DNA of 64,000 nucleotides from Stratiolaelaps scimitus (Eukaryota > Arthropoda > Arachnida > Mesostigmata > Laelapidae): positions 6,262,001 through 6,326,000 of the forward strand of contig JABWDB010000012.1 in the NCBI GenBank assembly GCA_019614645.1, given 5' to 3'. Below are positions 45,396 to 56,700 of the stretch, in pieces. The notes beneath the pieces were generated by a model, which worked only from the letters and a program-made list of their open reading frames with translations, was not told where the DNA came from and made no database searches. The position numbers and the translations under genes are program-made. Positions within the stretch are counted from its first letter, which is position 1; every line of letters starts with the position of its first letter.

Positions 45396-45632
45396 CGGTG
45401 GGGTGGGCGGATGTCTCTTCGAACGGAGGAGCATTTCTTCCAGTGTATATTCGGTATATTCGCGTTCTATATATAATACATATAGCGTTAATTTTATATA
45501 TATATATATATATATATCACAACAAACATAAGACAGAAATAACACTATAGCGTCTCCAAAATGAATAAGTAACATCGCTAAACGAATCCAAATCTTCTGC
45601 TGTGTATTGTCCCTTATTTTGCTGCCACAGGA

Positions 45633-45717
45633 AACCTACAGCGTCGTCCAACCGCATCATCAGCGCTGGAACATGAAGAAAGACTACGATCTTGACGGAA
45701 AGAGCAGATGCTCGAAG
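45633..45717 (+). other. Possible 5' untranslated exon of the epoxide hydrolase
   Basis: A CCACAG acceptor-like site precedes and GTTAGTG follows this 85-bp piece, which is open (ETYSVVQPHHQRW). It does not encode part of any known epoxide hydrolase, so it is more likely a leader exon or a chance match. Confidence 0.25.
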
Positions 45718-45891
45718 GTTAGTGTCTGTTATCTACTAAGACGTGACATGCTGGAGGTGAAATTTGGAGCCTCGTCAAAGACCGATGTCGAGTATCACTT
45801 TCTGTTTCATCGTGTTTTTTTTCAATATACGACACGTCTGATCGTTAGCGAGTTGCGCTGATGTGGGTGGCAGATTTCCTAGGGGTGCTTT

Positions 45892-48800
45892 ATGATTTTT
45901 GCCATCTTCGTTCTGCTGCATCAGGCCTGTTGGTTTCGGCATTCACTTGGCCTTGTGGCCATTGTGTCCACCACCGCGCTGGTCGCTGCCCTGATCTACC
46001 TCATCGTTCGGACCTCAGGCGACCGCCTTCGCATAGACGAGACCGGCTATTGGGGACCGGTGAAGGTTGGCCCAGGTTAGTTTTCCCAGTCCACTATTCG
46101 GTCAGTTATATGGGACGGTCTCGTTGTGTGAAACCGTTCCGACTTGATCGTACAGCATCATTCGTTTGTGATATCGTTTCGTTCAAGCCATGGCAGGACA
46201 TCGATCCGGGCATAGTACGTATTTACGGGACAGTTATTTCTGCCGCGTGTCGCAAAGCTGGAGTGAATGTTGACGTCAGGGTTGAAGTAGTTGATGCTGA
46301 GATTTTTGTTTTTTTTTGGCAAAATGTGAACCAAATGTAGCTATTAAACTGAAATTTAGATTCATAAATAATTAGAAATCCTATAATCCGAAAGGTCACA
46401 AGCAGCATTTATTGTGACGTAGATCAATCACCTGTACTCCTTGATCCTGATAGATTCTAGGCCGCCACCGGATGACGAGAGAATCTACAAGCGACCGATC
46501 CAGTTCAGCGGAGTTATGGTCTCTCGCCTCAAGGAGCACCTTCAACGTACCGCATGGGTTGAGCCGTTACAGGATGCAGCATATGAGTACGGAGTGAATC
46601 TGAAAACCTTTAGGTCGGTGATTGACCACTGGAAAAACGACTTCAACCTCACATCGATCGAAGAGCAGATGAACAATTTTTCGCATTACGAAACTCAAAT
46701 CGAAGGTAATTTACGATTACTGATAGAACTTGAATGTATTTCCTTTTTGTTTAATCACATGAATTAAGTGAGGTTCACGTGTGGCGCGCAACAACAACAA
46801 CAACAAATCAAGGGGAAACTCAAAGTTATTATTGAACTGCTATAACAAGTTCTTCCATTTGACAGGTTGCCGGTGATTGCAGGCATTACTCTGCCACGTC
46901 CGTACAGAGAGCTTAAGCATGGTTTCATAGTAGTAACGGTAGTAGTCTGTGGCGGCCGCGTTCGTACACTGACTGGTTCGGGCGTGGAGAAATCATTAGC
47001 GAATTGTTCTTGATGCGCCAAAGACCAGCGCACATGTTCTAGCCGATCCATTCATTCACCCGTCTAGCCTTACACATTGACCTGGACCAGATCAACCTAA
47101 TTCGCAGGTTTGAAAATCCACTTCTTCCGAAGCAAGCCGGCGATCACATCCGAGGCAGCGGACAAGATAAACGTTTATCCCTTGATGCTGATCCACGGCT
47201 GGCCGGGCTCCTTCGTCGAGTTTCAAAAGATCGCCAGACTTCTCTCGGCGCCCCGCGATGGGGTAGCGTTTGATGTAATCGTACCCTCGCTACCAGGTCA
47301 CGGGTACTCGCAGGGATCCTGTAAGAAAGGTGCGCCCGAATATGATTTGTTGTTGTTCCTTTATGCTTTGGACAAGTATGTTCTGCTTTGCATTTTCTAA
47401 TTCTTGTCATGGTGACATGTATATATATCTATATATATATATATATAGACTCTGAGAACATAACCCGTTATCAATTGTAAATTACTTCCATTCGTCGGCC
47501 TCGTTGTGATAAATTTATGTTAATTAATAACCATGATACTATCCTTCGTCCGTTCTCTGTGTTTTCGTCGCTTAAGCGCCTTGACCGAAGCTTATATGTC
47601 CTCACTACTATTTTAGCACGGGTAAAAACAACACGATTGTTCCAATGTCGTTAACTAGTGCGTGACATATCCCTTTGAATAACAGATACCATTGTATTGT
47701 ATTGTTGTTATCAATATTGGAGCAGGCCTGAATCTGCTGGTAACTGCGCGAATATTCTCCAAGCTCATGTCCCGGTTGGGCTATTCGCGGTACTTCGTTC
47801 AGGGCGGTGATTGGGGCGCCGCCGTATCATCCGCGATGGCCGCTCTCTACCCGGAAGTGTACGCAACCAATTATCGAGATAATCAAAATGGCTCGACTAT
47901 TGTTTCGCATATAATTAACACACATCATTGTTCTTTGTTGCCCTCGTACCTTGGGGGGGGGGGTTACAATTCAACCGTCAACTGACACAATTCAGATGGA
48001 ACCTTTGTACCAAATATATGCTTGGATGGCTCAACGTTGAACAATTTTCTAGTGTTTTTTTTGCAATGTATTTAGATACGCGCTAGCGGCTGTCACCGCC
48101 GATCCCCATAGAAATCCCCCATAAATGATAAACGGGACATCAAGTCACTTATTTCTGCTCTCCATCCCTCTCTTTCTCCCTATGGCGTTTTCAGCGTACG
48201 TGGGATTCACGTGAACATGATGCAGCCTCCGGTTAATTCAGCCGGGGCCGTATGGCGGCTAACGCTATTCGCGCTGATGCCCAGCTTCTTGAGCGACAAC
48301 GTCGAGCACGGAAATCCGTTGCCGCCATGCATGCCCGTCCCGTTGAAGGACTACGTGATTCGCACCCTCCGTGAAACTGGCCACATGCATCTACATTCGA
48401 CGAAGCCGGACACCGTCGGTAAGTGGAGGCCCGTGACGCTAGCGTCGACGAAGCAACAACAACAATACGAAGAAACCGGATCAAGGATGAAATAAGACTC
48501 GGCCGCATTTCCGTTCGTTAACTTGCAGGGCTTCTTCCGCCAACTCCACAGTAGGGAACTTCTGTGTTCAGCGAAGGACATTCGGGTGCACGACGGTGCA
48601 TTGTGCCCGGTCACCCCACAGCGGGCACCGGGCATTATCTCTTCTTCATTCATTGTTAGCCGAGATTAATTAGCAATCTATCAAGGCCACCTATTCTTTT
48701 GACTTATATCTTTATCGGGTTTCTTGCCACATTGTGAAATTGCAGTTCCTTTGATAAACCAATAAAGCTTTACCTTCCCCTTATCTTTACCCTTGGACTT

Positions 48801-49607
48801 CCTGTTCGGTTATTGCAGGGCTGGCTCTGTTGAACTCGCCAGTCGGCTTGGCGGCGTATATCATCGAGAAGTTCGCAGCGTGGACTCGCGATGAGTACCG
48901 ATTTCTGGACGACGGCGGTTTGACCCAGAAGTTCACGCTCGATGAGCTGCTCAGCAATGTGATGGTCTATTACGACTCGCAGTCAATCGTTTCTTCATTG
49001 AGATTCTACCGTGAGAACTTCGCCTCCGACGTCTTCGAGCTTCTGTTTAGGTAAGAAGTTACGTATGTAGTGTTCGATCTGTAGCTATCGTGTTTGGACG
49101 GTGGCGACAAAGAATACGCTCACGAAAACGCTCGCAATACGCCTGCTAACCCAGCAGGCTTGTTACACGTACGACGCTAGCGGATATACAAAAGGATTAA
49201 TTATTGCTTGACTGGTAATCGCGCATGACTAATAAACGCGAGATATCTGCGTTACGTATCCCCTCCATTCCTAATTTCTCCTGAAGCTGGAGGACTTCAA
49301 ATACAGTCTCACAGCGCCGGGTTTTCGTGCAAATTATCGTACTTACAGCCGGCCCATCACTGTTCCTGCTGGATACGCGGTATTCCCCAATGAGCTGAGC
49401 TGTATTCCACGCTATCTCGCTTCGGGAGTGTTCTCGAATCTCACTAGCATGACTTACCTGAAGGATGGTGGACACTTTGCTGCTCTCGAGACGCCCGAAC
49501 TTCTGGAGAAGGACGTTCGCGTCTTTGTCACGAAAGTCAACTCTCTCTACCCCGAAACGGTATCTCCGGTCAAGGACTTTGACGAAGCTGTACATACCGA
49601 GATCTAA
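45892..49607 (+). CDS. Juvenile hormone / microsomal-type epoxide hydrolase (7 exons)
   Basis: Exons 45892-46075, 46454-46705, 47108-47329, 47726-47858, 48195-48418, 48819-49050, 49349-49607; 501 aa, all junctions in phase. The N-terminal hydrophobic anchor is residues about 19-39. The EHN domain lies in exon 2 (DERIYKRPIQF to YETQIEG). The alpha/beta-hydrolase core follows: oxyanion motif HGWPG (175-179), PSLPGHGYS, nucleophile Asp247 in QGGDWG, RFYREN with a conserved tyrosine, acid Glu430 (FPNEL) and His457 (GGHFAALE). The Glu-to-His spacing of 27 equals that of mammalian microsomal epoxide hydrolase. The family opens epoxides to diols through an ester intermediate on the ER membrane; arthropod members degrade juvenile-hormone-type or xenobiotic epoxides. 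The substrate here is not shown by sequence. Start chosen at the ATG just before the membrane anchor. AATAAA at 49,806. Confidence 0.95.
48500..48795 (+). mobile_element. Repeat in epoxide hydrolase intron 5, same tail family as 45.3 kb
   Basis: Ends AATTGCAGTTCCTTTGATAA, then ACCAATAAAGC and a CCTT/TACC-rich tail, closely matching 45,325-45,390. Probably the 3' end of a 5'-truncated non-LTR element. Confidence 0.5.
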
Positions 49608-50625
49608 CGTTCATGAACTTCACCGCGACTCGAATCCACGCAGCAGTTTAAATGCCGTCGCATGAACAGGACATCTTAATCGTAAATGGGTGCCGCTGCA
49701 TACATCCCGCATCGTTGAAACTGTCCCCTACAAGTTGTCAACAGTTGATGGAGTGTTGTCGATTTAGTCCCCAATCGTGATAAGGCTAATAATAATAGAA
49801 ATGAAAATAAAAATGTCACAGTTACTAAAACTTTTATTATATAACGCAAAATTGAACTGATATTTACAAAAACTGAAACCGCGCCAGCGCTTACCTTGCT
49901 TGATTCTGCATTTATTAGTGCTGAACTGATGCATACGCTTTCAACTTGAGTAACTGCGAATTATTGACACCCTATTCCTTCTCGACGCAAATAGAATTCA
50001 GGTAATCGCATGACGAAAAAATGATTGAGGAGTGTTGATCCGCTAGATTGGCCATGAGGAAGCCGAATGCGATATACGTCTGTATGTCTATAAGCGAAAC
50101 CCGCAGACGTAACGTAAACTTCTACCTTGAGTTTCTTTTCCCTTATCCTGGATGGTTTAATTTCGAAAAGAAAACTTGCTCGAGACCAGCGTTCCCATCG
50201 TTATTATCTTTTGGGATGAGGCCCAACTATAATATTGAAGGAGTATCTCAAACGTTTACGAATTTCAGCTGCAGCGCCTGTCCCTCGCTGTGCAGAGAGG
50301 CAATGCCATCGCCTTCCTCGGGACATTGTCGTCCTCACCCCCCCCCCCACCCCCATAATCCCTAGAAATTCCGACCTACTGTATGTTTGAATAAAGATAT
50401 TACATTTCAGCTGTTGTTTGCTCTACCCTTCATGGTAAGGCACAGAGCTCCTAGAATGCCATGGCCACGATCCCTGATTAGCATGCAGACCACTGGACCC
50501 TTTATTTCAATGGCTTCGAACCAGCGAACCCAGGGGTTACATGGGGTTATGGCTCTATCGTTGCTTGCTGAAGTTCAATGTGTGAGCGAAGCAAACTTCG
50601 AAATAATGTATGTACTTTGTACGAA
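49608..50625. other. Intergenic region after the epoxide hydrolase
   Basis: Polyadenylation signal near 49,806. At 50,335-50,400 is a third member of the short C-run/TTTGAATAAA element family. No gene supported. Confidence 0.45.
50335..50400 (+). mobile_element. Relative of the 77-bp element
   Basis: C-run, CCATAATCCCTAGAAATTCC, then TGTATGTTTGAATAAA. Matches 8,068-8,144 (minus strand) and 26,020-26,075. Confidence 0.55.
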
Positions 50626-50697
50626 TCCGATATGGTCTAGTGGCTAGGATTCCTGGTTTTCACCCAGGCGGCCCGGGTTCAATTCCCGGTATCGGAG
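50626..50697 (+). tRNA. tRNA-Glu (anticodon TTC)
   Basis: 72-nt cloverleaf with TCCGATA/TATCGGA acceptor, anticodon TTC, and T arm CCGGGTTCAATTCCCGG. It differs from the two copies in the duplication by one D-loop base (GGCTAGGA against GGTTAGGA). Confidence 0.95.
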
Positions 50698-51752
50698 CTA
50701 TTTTTGGTTTCATTGCGTAATATTTAGCACTCGGAACATTGAATCCAACAACTTTAATGTGCGAATTTCACTTCGACAATTAGCTTCATCCGCTAACAAG
50801 CCACCGGGTTAACGGGATAACCATTTATAATAGCTACCTGCACTATTTCATACCATTGAGCGTTGAGTAGTTAGCCGTGGTTCATAGTCATCATTTAATT
50901 AAGGACTTCTGTCGACGCCTGTCACGAAATGCGATTCCAATTAGATTCATTATGCGACATTTCCCCTGGCTGAAGATAGTGCGATAAAACCTCACACTGT
51001 AGCCGTCCTCGCTGTAATTATCCAGAATTACAGAGAACGCCTGAAACTACGCCGTAATGATTAAAAGACGATATACGCGTTTTGGGGTGAATACTCTGAA
51101 AAGTGTTGGTCAGCTGCGTCGTTAAGTCGCAGACGCTACTCCGAACACTAATTTCTCTATTTGATAAGCTTAACGAACAACACACTAAGACAAGAGTGAC
51201 AAAATACAACAGAGTATAGACTAACCAGACGAAAGCGTCATTCGCATTTGCTCAATGATCACTGTCCCACTTACTGTAAGCTACAACAGTGGGTATAACA
51301 CAATGTAGTGTTTGTCCTCGTTGATAAATTTAGATTCACAGGGCTTCGCAGATGTGTAGTTGTCGATTCATTTATTGTTATTATACTGTTGCATGCCCGG
51401 TCGACGAGTTGGCTCCCGCGGTCAATCCGTAGCTGTATTTGTCGTAGTTATAATCGAGCCCGTTGTCGGATACTTGCTTTAAAAGCTAACGCGTTGGGTG
51501 AATCGTCGTCGTTCGGGGTGGGAGTCCACCAGTCACTTTACTGATCTGGCTGATTATTCCCACGAATGTTCCAGGCATCCAGTCCCTATTCCGCTTAACG
51601 GACTAGATTACAGTAACTGGTAGAGGCGTAACTTTAACAGTTGCTACTCTTGGTCAGGGAATACGAGGATCGCCGGATTGACTATGTCGGTTTGCTCGCC
51701 CTTCATCGTTTCTTGGTAATCCCATTCGTTGGATCGTGACTCAAACTGAGCT

Positions 51753-51787
<35 letters not shown>

Positions 51788-52082
51788 GAAATTAAATTAT
51801 TGGACTATTATGTTACATCGGACCCAAGGGACTTCAATAGTAGACCGAACGGACACGGGCGAGAATTGCGGAGTGTGTGGTGCCGGCTGTCGTCAGAATG
51901 GGAAAGGCTTGCTGGTAGCTGCTCAATATAAGGCTTTACTGCGTGCAGGTCCGCCAATGATTGTAACAGCCGGTGGACACTGGAGGCTATACGCCTGGCC
52001 AGACGCCGACTTACATTTAGTTCTGGGTTGGTATTAATCCCGAAAATCGTTTTCCTGCTGCAACACTAATAGCAACCCACAC
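50698..52082. other. Intergenic DNA with a TA microsatellite
   Basis: Perfect TA run at about 51,757-51,786. Unsupported short frames only. No gene recognised. Confidence 0.45.
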
Positions 52083-52435
52083 ATGCGAGCTCGTTATGCT
52101 GTACTCCTACAGTCTGCTACTATGGTGATGAGTTTGGCCGTCTTCACCATAATTACCGCCACTAATGAGTGTGGATCAGTGTATCTCGACGCAGACGAAA
52201 CGACGGGGATGTCCTCAGAAGCAGGTGAGGGTTTTTGTGACGATTTTTCACTCACATCAGCGGACAAAACTACCTATTTGCTAGGTGATAGACAACTTTG
52301 CGCAATTTCTATCTTGTAGATATATCTAGATATATAATCATCTAAACAGTCTTAAAGTTGTTCATGAACGCCGCACTGTTTAACCCACTGTGTCTGTTAA
52401 CGTCTGCAGGTGGTTCAACGAATGCAGATAAGTGA
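52083..52435 (+). CDS. Possible two-exon small secreted peptide
   Basis: The ATG at 52,083 opens a frame with a basic start and a hydrophobic stretch (MVMSLAVFTIITATNEC) like a signal peptide. A donor (GCAG/GTGAGG) ends exon 1 at 52,224. An acceptor (CGTCTGCAG) starts a second piece at 52,410 that closes in phase with TGA at 52,433-52,435, giving about 54 aa. There is no homology to rely on. It could be chance. Confidence 0.2.
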
Positions 52436-53739
52436 ATTGCAGAACGTAAGGAAGTTTAATCCTATTATCAACTCCCGGCACTCTTCTTACCGGCCTAGCC
52501 ATTGTTTCTCTGCTCTGCTGGACACCGCAGGCCCAACTCCGTGATGCGCGTGAAGTGGCTCACCTGTCGTTGCGAAAGATAGACCCCCTCACGGTGCCTG
52601 AAACAAGCGGAGCCTGCGGCAAACCCATTGGCTTAACCCAGCAGTGAAAACTCAACCAGATTCCTGGTGGCACGTAACGAACATAGAAAGATACATATGT
52701 ATATATTATATATGGAACTTCTACCCTCACGCACTGCACGTATATGTTGAAAGTTCTGCTGTTACTACTACAATTAGATTAGGCTGTGATAATAAAATAT
52801 ATTCAATGTGGCATAATAAAGCAAATATTGTATATATATTACTAAAGCAATGAACAGTTCAGAATGGAAAGAAGTATCTTGAATAAAGAACTGTGTAGTC
52901 TTTTGATATGCGGTCAATGGATTCCACCACCTTCTTAGTAAAACGTACGTGCACTGTATTCTATTAGATACCTGCTCTGTGTGTTAATTATAAATTAATA
53001 ATGATTAAGCATTATTTCGATTAGCTCAATTTGGTAACAAGTAACAACCGAGAGCAGCAACATATTTATTATTTATCTTCCAGATCGAATTATCGCCCTA
53101 TATATTGCTTTTAGGACCCGATAGATCTTATAAGTTTAGGTAGCCCGTGGCCTTTGCGAACGTGCTGGACCATAATGAGAACAATCATCAGGCGTCTTAA
53201 TTGTTTGTCCATTTTACACAAATGGAAATCTTCTCGAAGTGTGTAGATTTTAAATTTTACACAATGATTATCTATATAGGTAGAAACCCCGAATTATCAC
53301 AATCTCGCAGCAAATGACACGTGCCCTTGCGTCTTAGTTTCGATTATACAGATGCCCTTTCTACAGATAGGGAAAGACGATCATCCTTTAAGAATGATGC
53401 TATTGTTGAATTCGAGAAAAAGCGTGTTTTTTTAAACAATTTTTCCTAAATTGATCTCGATCCATGTCACCATAAGAGCCGTCGATGGCTCTCAAGTAAT
53501 CGATTTAAATTTGCACAAGAGTAATCTCATGAACTTTTGATCTATTTATAATACTACCAACACTATAAATGCATTCATAAGCACACCACTACTTACGTAT
53601 GAATAACAACGCACACGATTGATTTGTTTACAGGTTTATCACACCGACATCCAGCCGCAACGTTCGTCAATGATCGGCCAACGAAGCAGAGAGATAACAC
53701 GCGAAATGTCCACTGAGTCCATTCTTCATTCTCTATATT
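52436..53739. other. AT-rich intergenic region
   Basis: No gene, RNA or clear repeat recognised. It should contain the 3' UTR of the eIF2B gamma gene near its right end. Confidence 0.4.
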
Positions 53740-56700
53740 TCACTCAAATTCCATATTCGATATGCCAACACTCTCACTGTTAACGACTCGGCCCTCGGGA
53801 ATCGTCGCTCGGGCACCGATGAACGAATTGATGACGCTCGCCTTCCCTCCGATGACGCTGCCGCGGCAAACGATCGAGTGGTCCACCACGGCACCATCGC
53901 AAACCTTGACGTCATCATGCAAGACCGACGAAGTGACCTAAGCACGTAAACGAGCAAACGACGCGGGCGGTAACAATAACAACAACAGCAGAACCGAAGA
54001 TAAGGATACAAACAGATATAAGTACCACGTGTTAGCAACGTGTTTTAATCATAGCGATGAAGTTCATAAGGAGAACCTCGTACGCGGAGTGGGTACATCA
54101 TCCCAAGTGTGACAGAACCACAGATTGTGTCGATTTTGCCCGCAAGTCCTATTTGAAATCTTTTAAACGAGATAGCGTATTTGGTTTTTATCGGCTTATA
54201 GAAGAAAAACAATAGGGGAATCGCTAGCAAGACCACCAAATGCCATGCGGGCAGCGATGACCCGTGAGCCAATTGCGCCCATAAAACGGTTTTCTAGTCG
54301 GGCGCTGTGAAATGTTCCAATTAGATAAAACAACACGTATACTACTACACGTTAATAACTATTGGATAGAAATCGTTAGATTATCTCGGGAAACTTCCTA
54401 AATTCTCTAATTTAGGTAGGACAAATAGCACGAGGTCTCATTATAATAGGTCGAACAAGGAAGTACTAACCTTGCAGCCGACGCCGATCGATACTCTTGC
54501 TCCCAAGACGTTCTTGTTCACCTTATCTCTCGGCCATGGCTGACGTTCATCCTTGGATACGTTCGCACCCGGACGATACAGCTCCTTGAAAATATTCTGT
54601 ACCTCGCCGTTGGCAATCTTATATCCTTGCAGGCTGTTGACCCTTAGCGCAAAGCACTTCGATACCAGAGCGTAACACCTGCGCCATCAGAGACGAAGCG
54701 CGGAAGTATTGGTCAGGTGAACGATACTAAGCTTAATCGCATCCCATTGCGGGTAAAATCAACCAAGTAATCTCCTAAAGCTTCGATCTGAATGTGCTAC
54801 CGTGGCGACAAACTGAGAGGTGAAGCCCGGACATTCCCACAGACTCCTCGAAAAAAAAAACTATCTCATATAGCTGCTTCCGCTTCGAAGTCGACAAGCA
54901 CAGTATATAACATTGCTAGCTATGACAATCAGTAAACCAGCGAGAAACTTTCAAACATGTCCTCTAATTCAATCGAGCCTTGCTAGGTCAGCGCAAATGG
55001 TCGGCAACTACTCTCCGATAGTGTCTCCGATTGAGACAAGCAAAACTTAAACCTAAAAGCGTTCTAGGGCCATAAGGTGAACTACGATACCTCGTACGCA
55101 CCACGTTTCTGCGACCTTCACAAGGTGGCACTCACCTTAAACTGTCAATGCTGTCTCCAGCTGGCCGAATTTGCTCCTTGAGGTCCTTTTTGCTGAACTG
55201 TTTTTGCACAAGTTTTGGCAATACCTCACCCTTGAACGTCGCCAGCGATTTGTTAGCCATAATAAACTCTACGGCCCGCGGATGGAGAGCATACACGTGG
55301 CAATCGAGAAGGTCGGAGTGCACCTGTCGTTGTAGTTGGAGCGGAACACAGAGGAATACAATAGAAATGTAAGAAAATGACCGTGATTGAGCAAAAATCT
55401 GAAGCATCAATGAGACATGAACGCGAAGTGGGGCACAATTTGTATCGCGCAGTGTTATAACTCCACTATCGTTAGCAAGAAGAAAAATTCGTTTCGTCTA
55501 GAAGGTTGTTCTTAGTTGGCTTTAGAAGGACCTCCGTTTCTTCAAGGGCATATGCCATCCCATTCACGAGGCAGGAGCATGCGGCCACCGGCTTTTTACG
55601 GCAAGGACGCCTCGGTCACCACGCAGGCTATTTCAAATAGGGCGCTTTTACTACAATTTCCTTTTTTTTACTTTATTTTTTTACAGTGAAGAGATTTATT
55701 TGACATTTGGTTGATTGCAGTCGCAGTGGAGACAAACCGGGACAGATACCCGATTCGGGCATGGGTAGCGGCTGCTGTCAGAGTACTACCACCGGTGTCA
55801 TGTTATTGATGAATTTCAAATCGGTGCTAGCCACCTGACTATAATTACTTTTAGTTTATGTTATTAGTAGTATCTCGGTGTAACAACTATTCGGCGGATG
55901 TCATAGTGTATTATAAGCTGTCGACTAACGGAACAAACTGCAGCGATATATGATGAAGTACAATTTTTAAGCTGTAACATTTAAATTCTATTATTATTAA
56001 CCCAAAATCATTTAGAGTGCCGCGTGCTCGTCATGTTATATACGTGCCTTCCTATTGTTTTGCTACTAAACGAACAGGTCATATTATCTAAGGGTAATGT
56101 ATAATAGCTCTACCGATCCGCCGAGCAAAGAAAACCGAAGGTCAATTAAAGCCGTTATAACAAACCTGCATGTTAGGAAACTGATGAACAATCTTCATAC
56201 AAAAGGGAATATCCCCCGTGTAATCTGCTGCAGCTCCGAATTGCAGGAGGCGATTGGTATCCGCCTCGAGGGCTATAATGTCCCGCTCAGGCTGGTATTT
56301 TTTCCGTGTTCCTGGTAAAGCATAAAAAGGATGCAAATCACTCGAGGTTAGCGTGAAACTTTCGTTTTAGATCGTATTTTTCGGGTGGGTCTATATATTT
56401 CTAGGGTCTATATATCTATATACAACGATTTTAGCTTTGAGGCCAGCGAGCCACCCTCAGGCTGCAAATACTTACCCGGCATGCTGGTTTCGGTGAGCTG
56501 CGCAGGCAGAGGTGCCAGCAGAATTGTTACGAGCGCATCGCTCACCCGTTGGCGGACACATAGCTCGTTGAGATCAATATTCGTCACAAGATCACACGAC
56601 ACCTATGGGTGAAAGACAAGAGATGGGGGAGGGGGCATGCGTTGACATTGCATGTTACAGGACCCGATAATTGCAATGTTATTAGCACTCAATAATGCAT

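Noticed and set aside
50048..50365. 105-codon frame upstream of the plus-strand tRNA-Glu
   Set aside because: It ends inside the C-run of the short repeat element and has no recognisable motif.
51757..51786. TA run as a possible origin or CRISPR-like repeat
   Set aside because: Simple dinucleotide microsatellite without spacers; several similar runs occur in introns across the window.
54045..54272. 75-codon minus-strand frame with a hydrophobic helix in eIF2B gamma intron 7
   Set aside because: Intronic, no splice or homology support; adding it would break the phase between exons 7 and 8.
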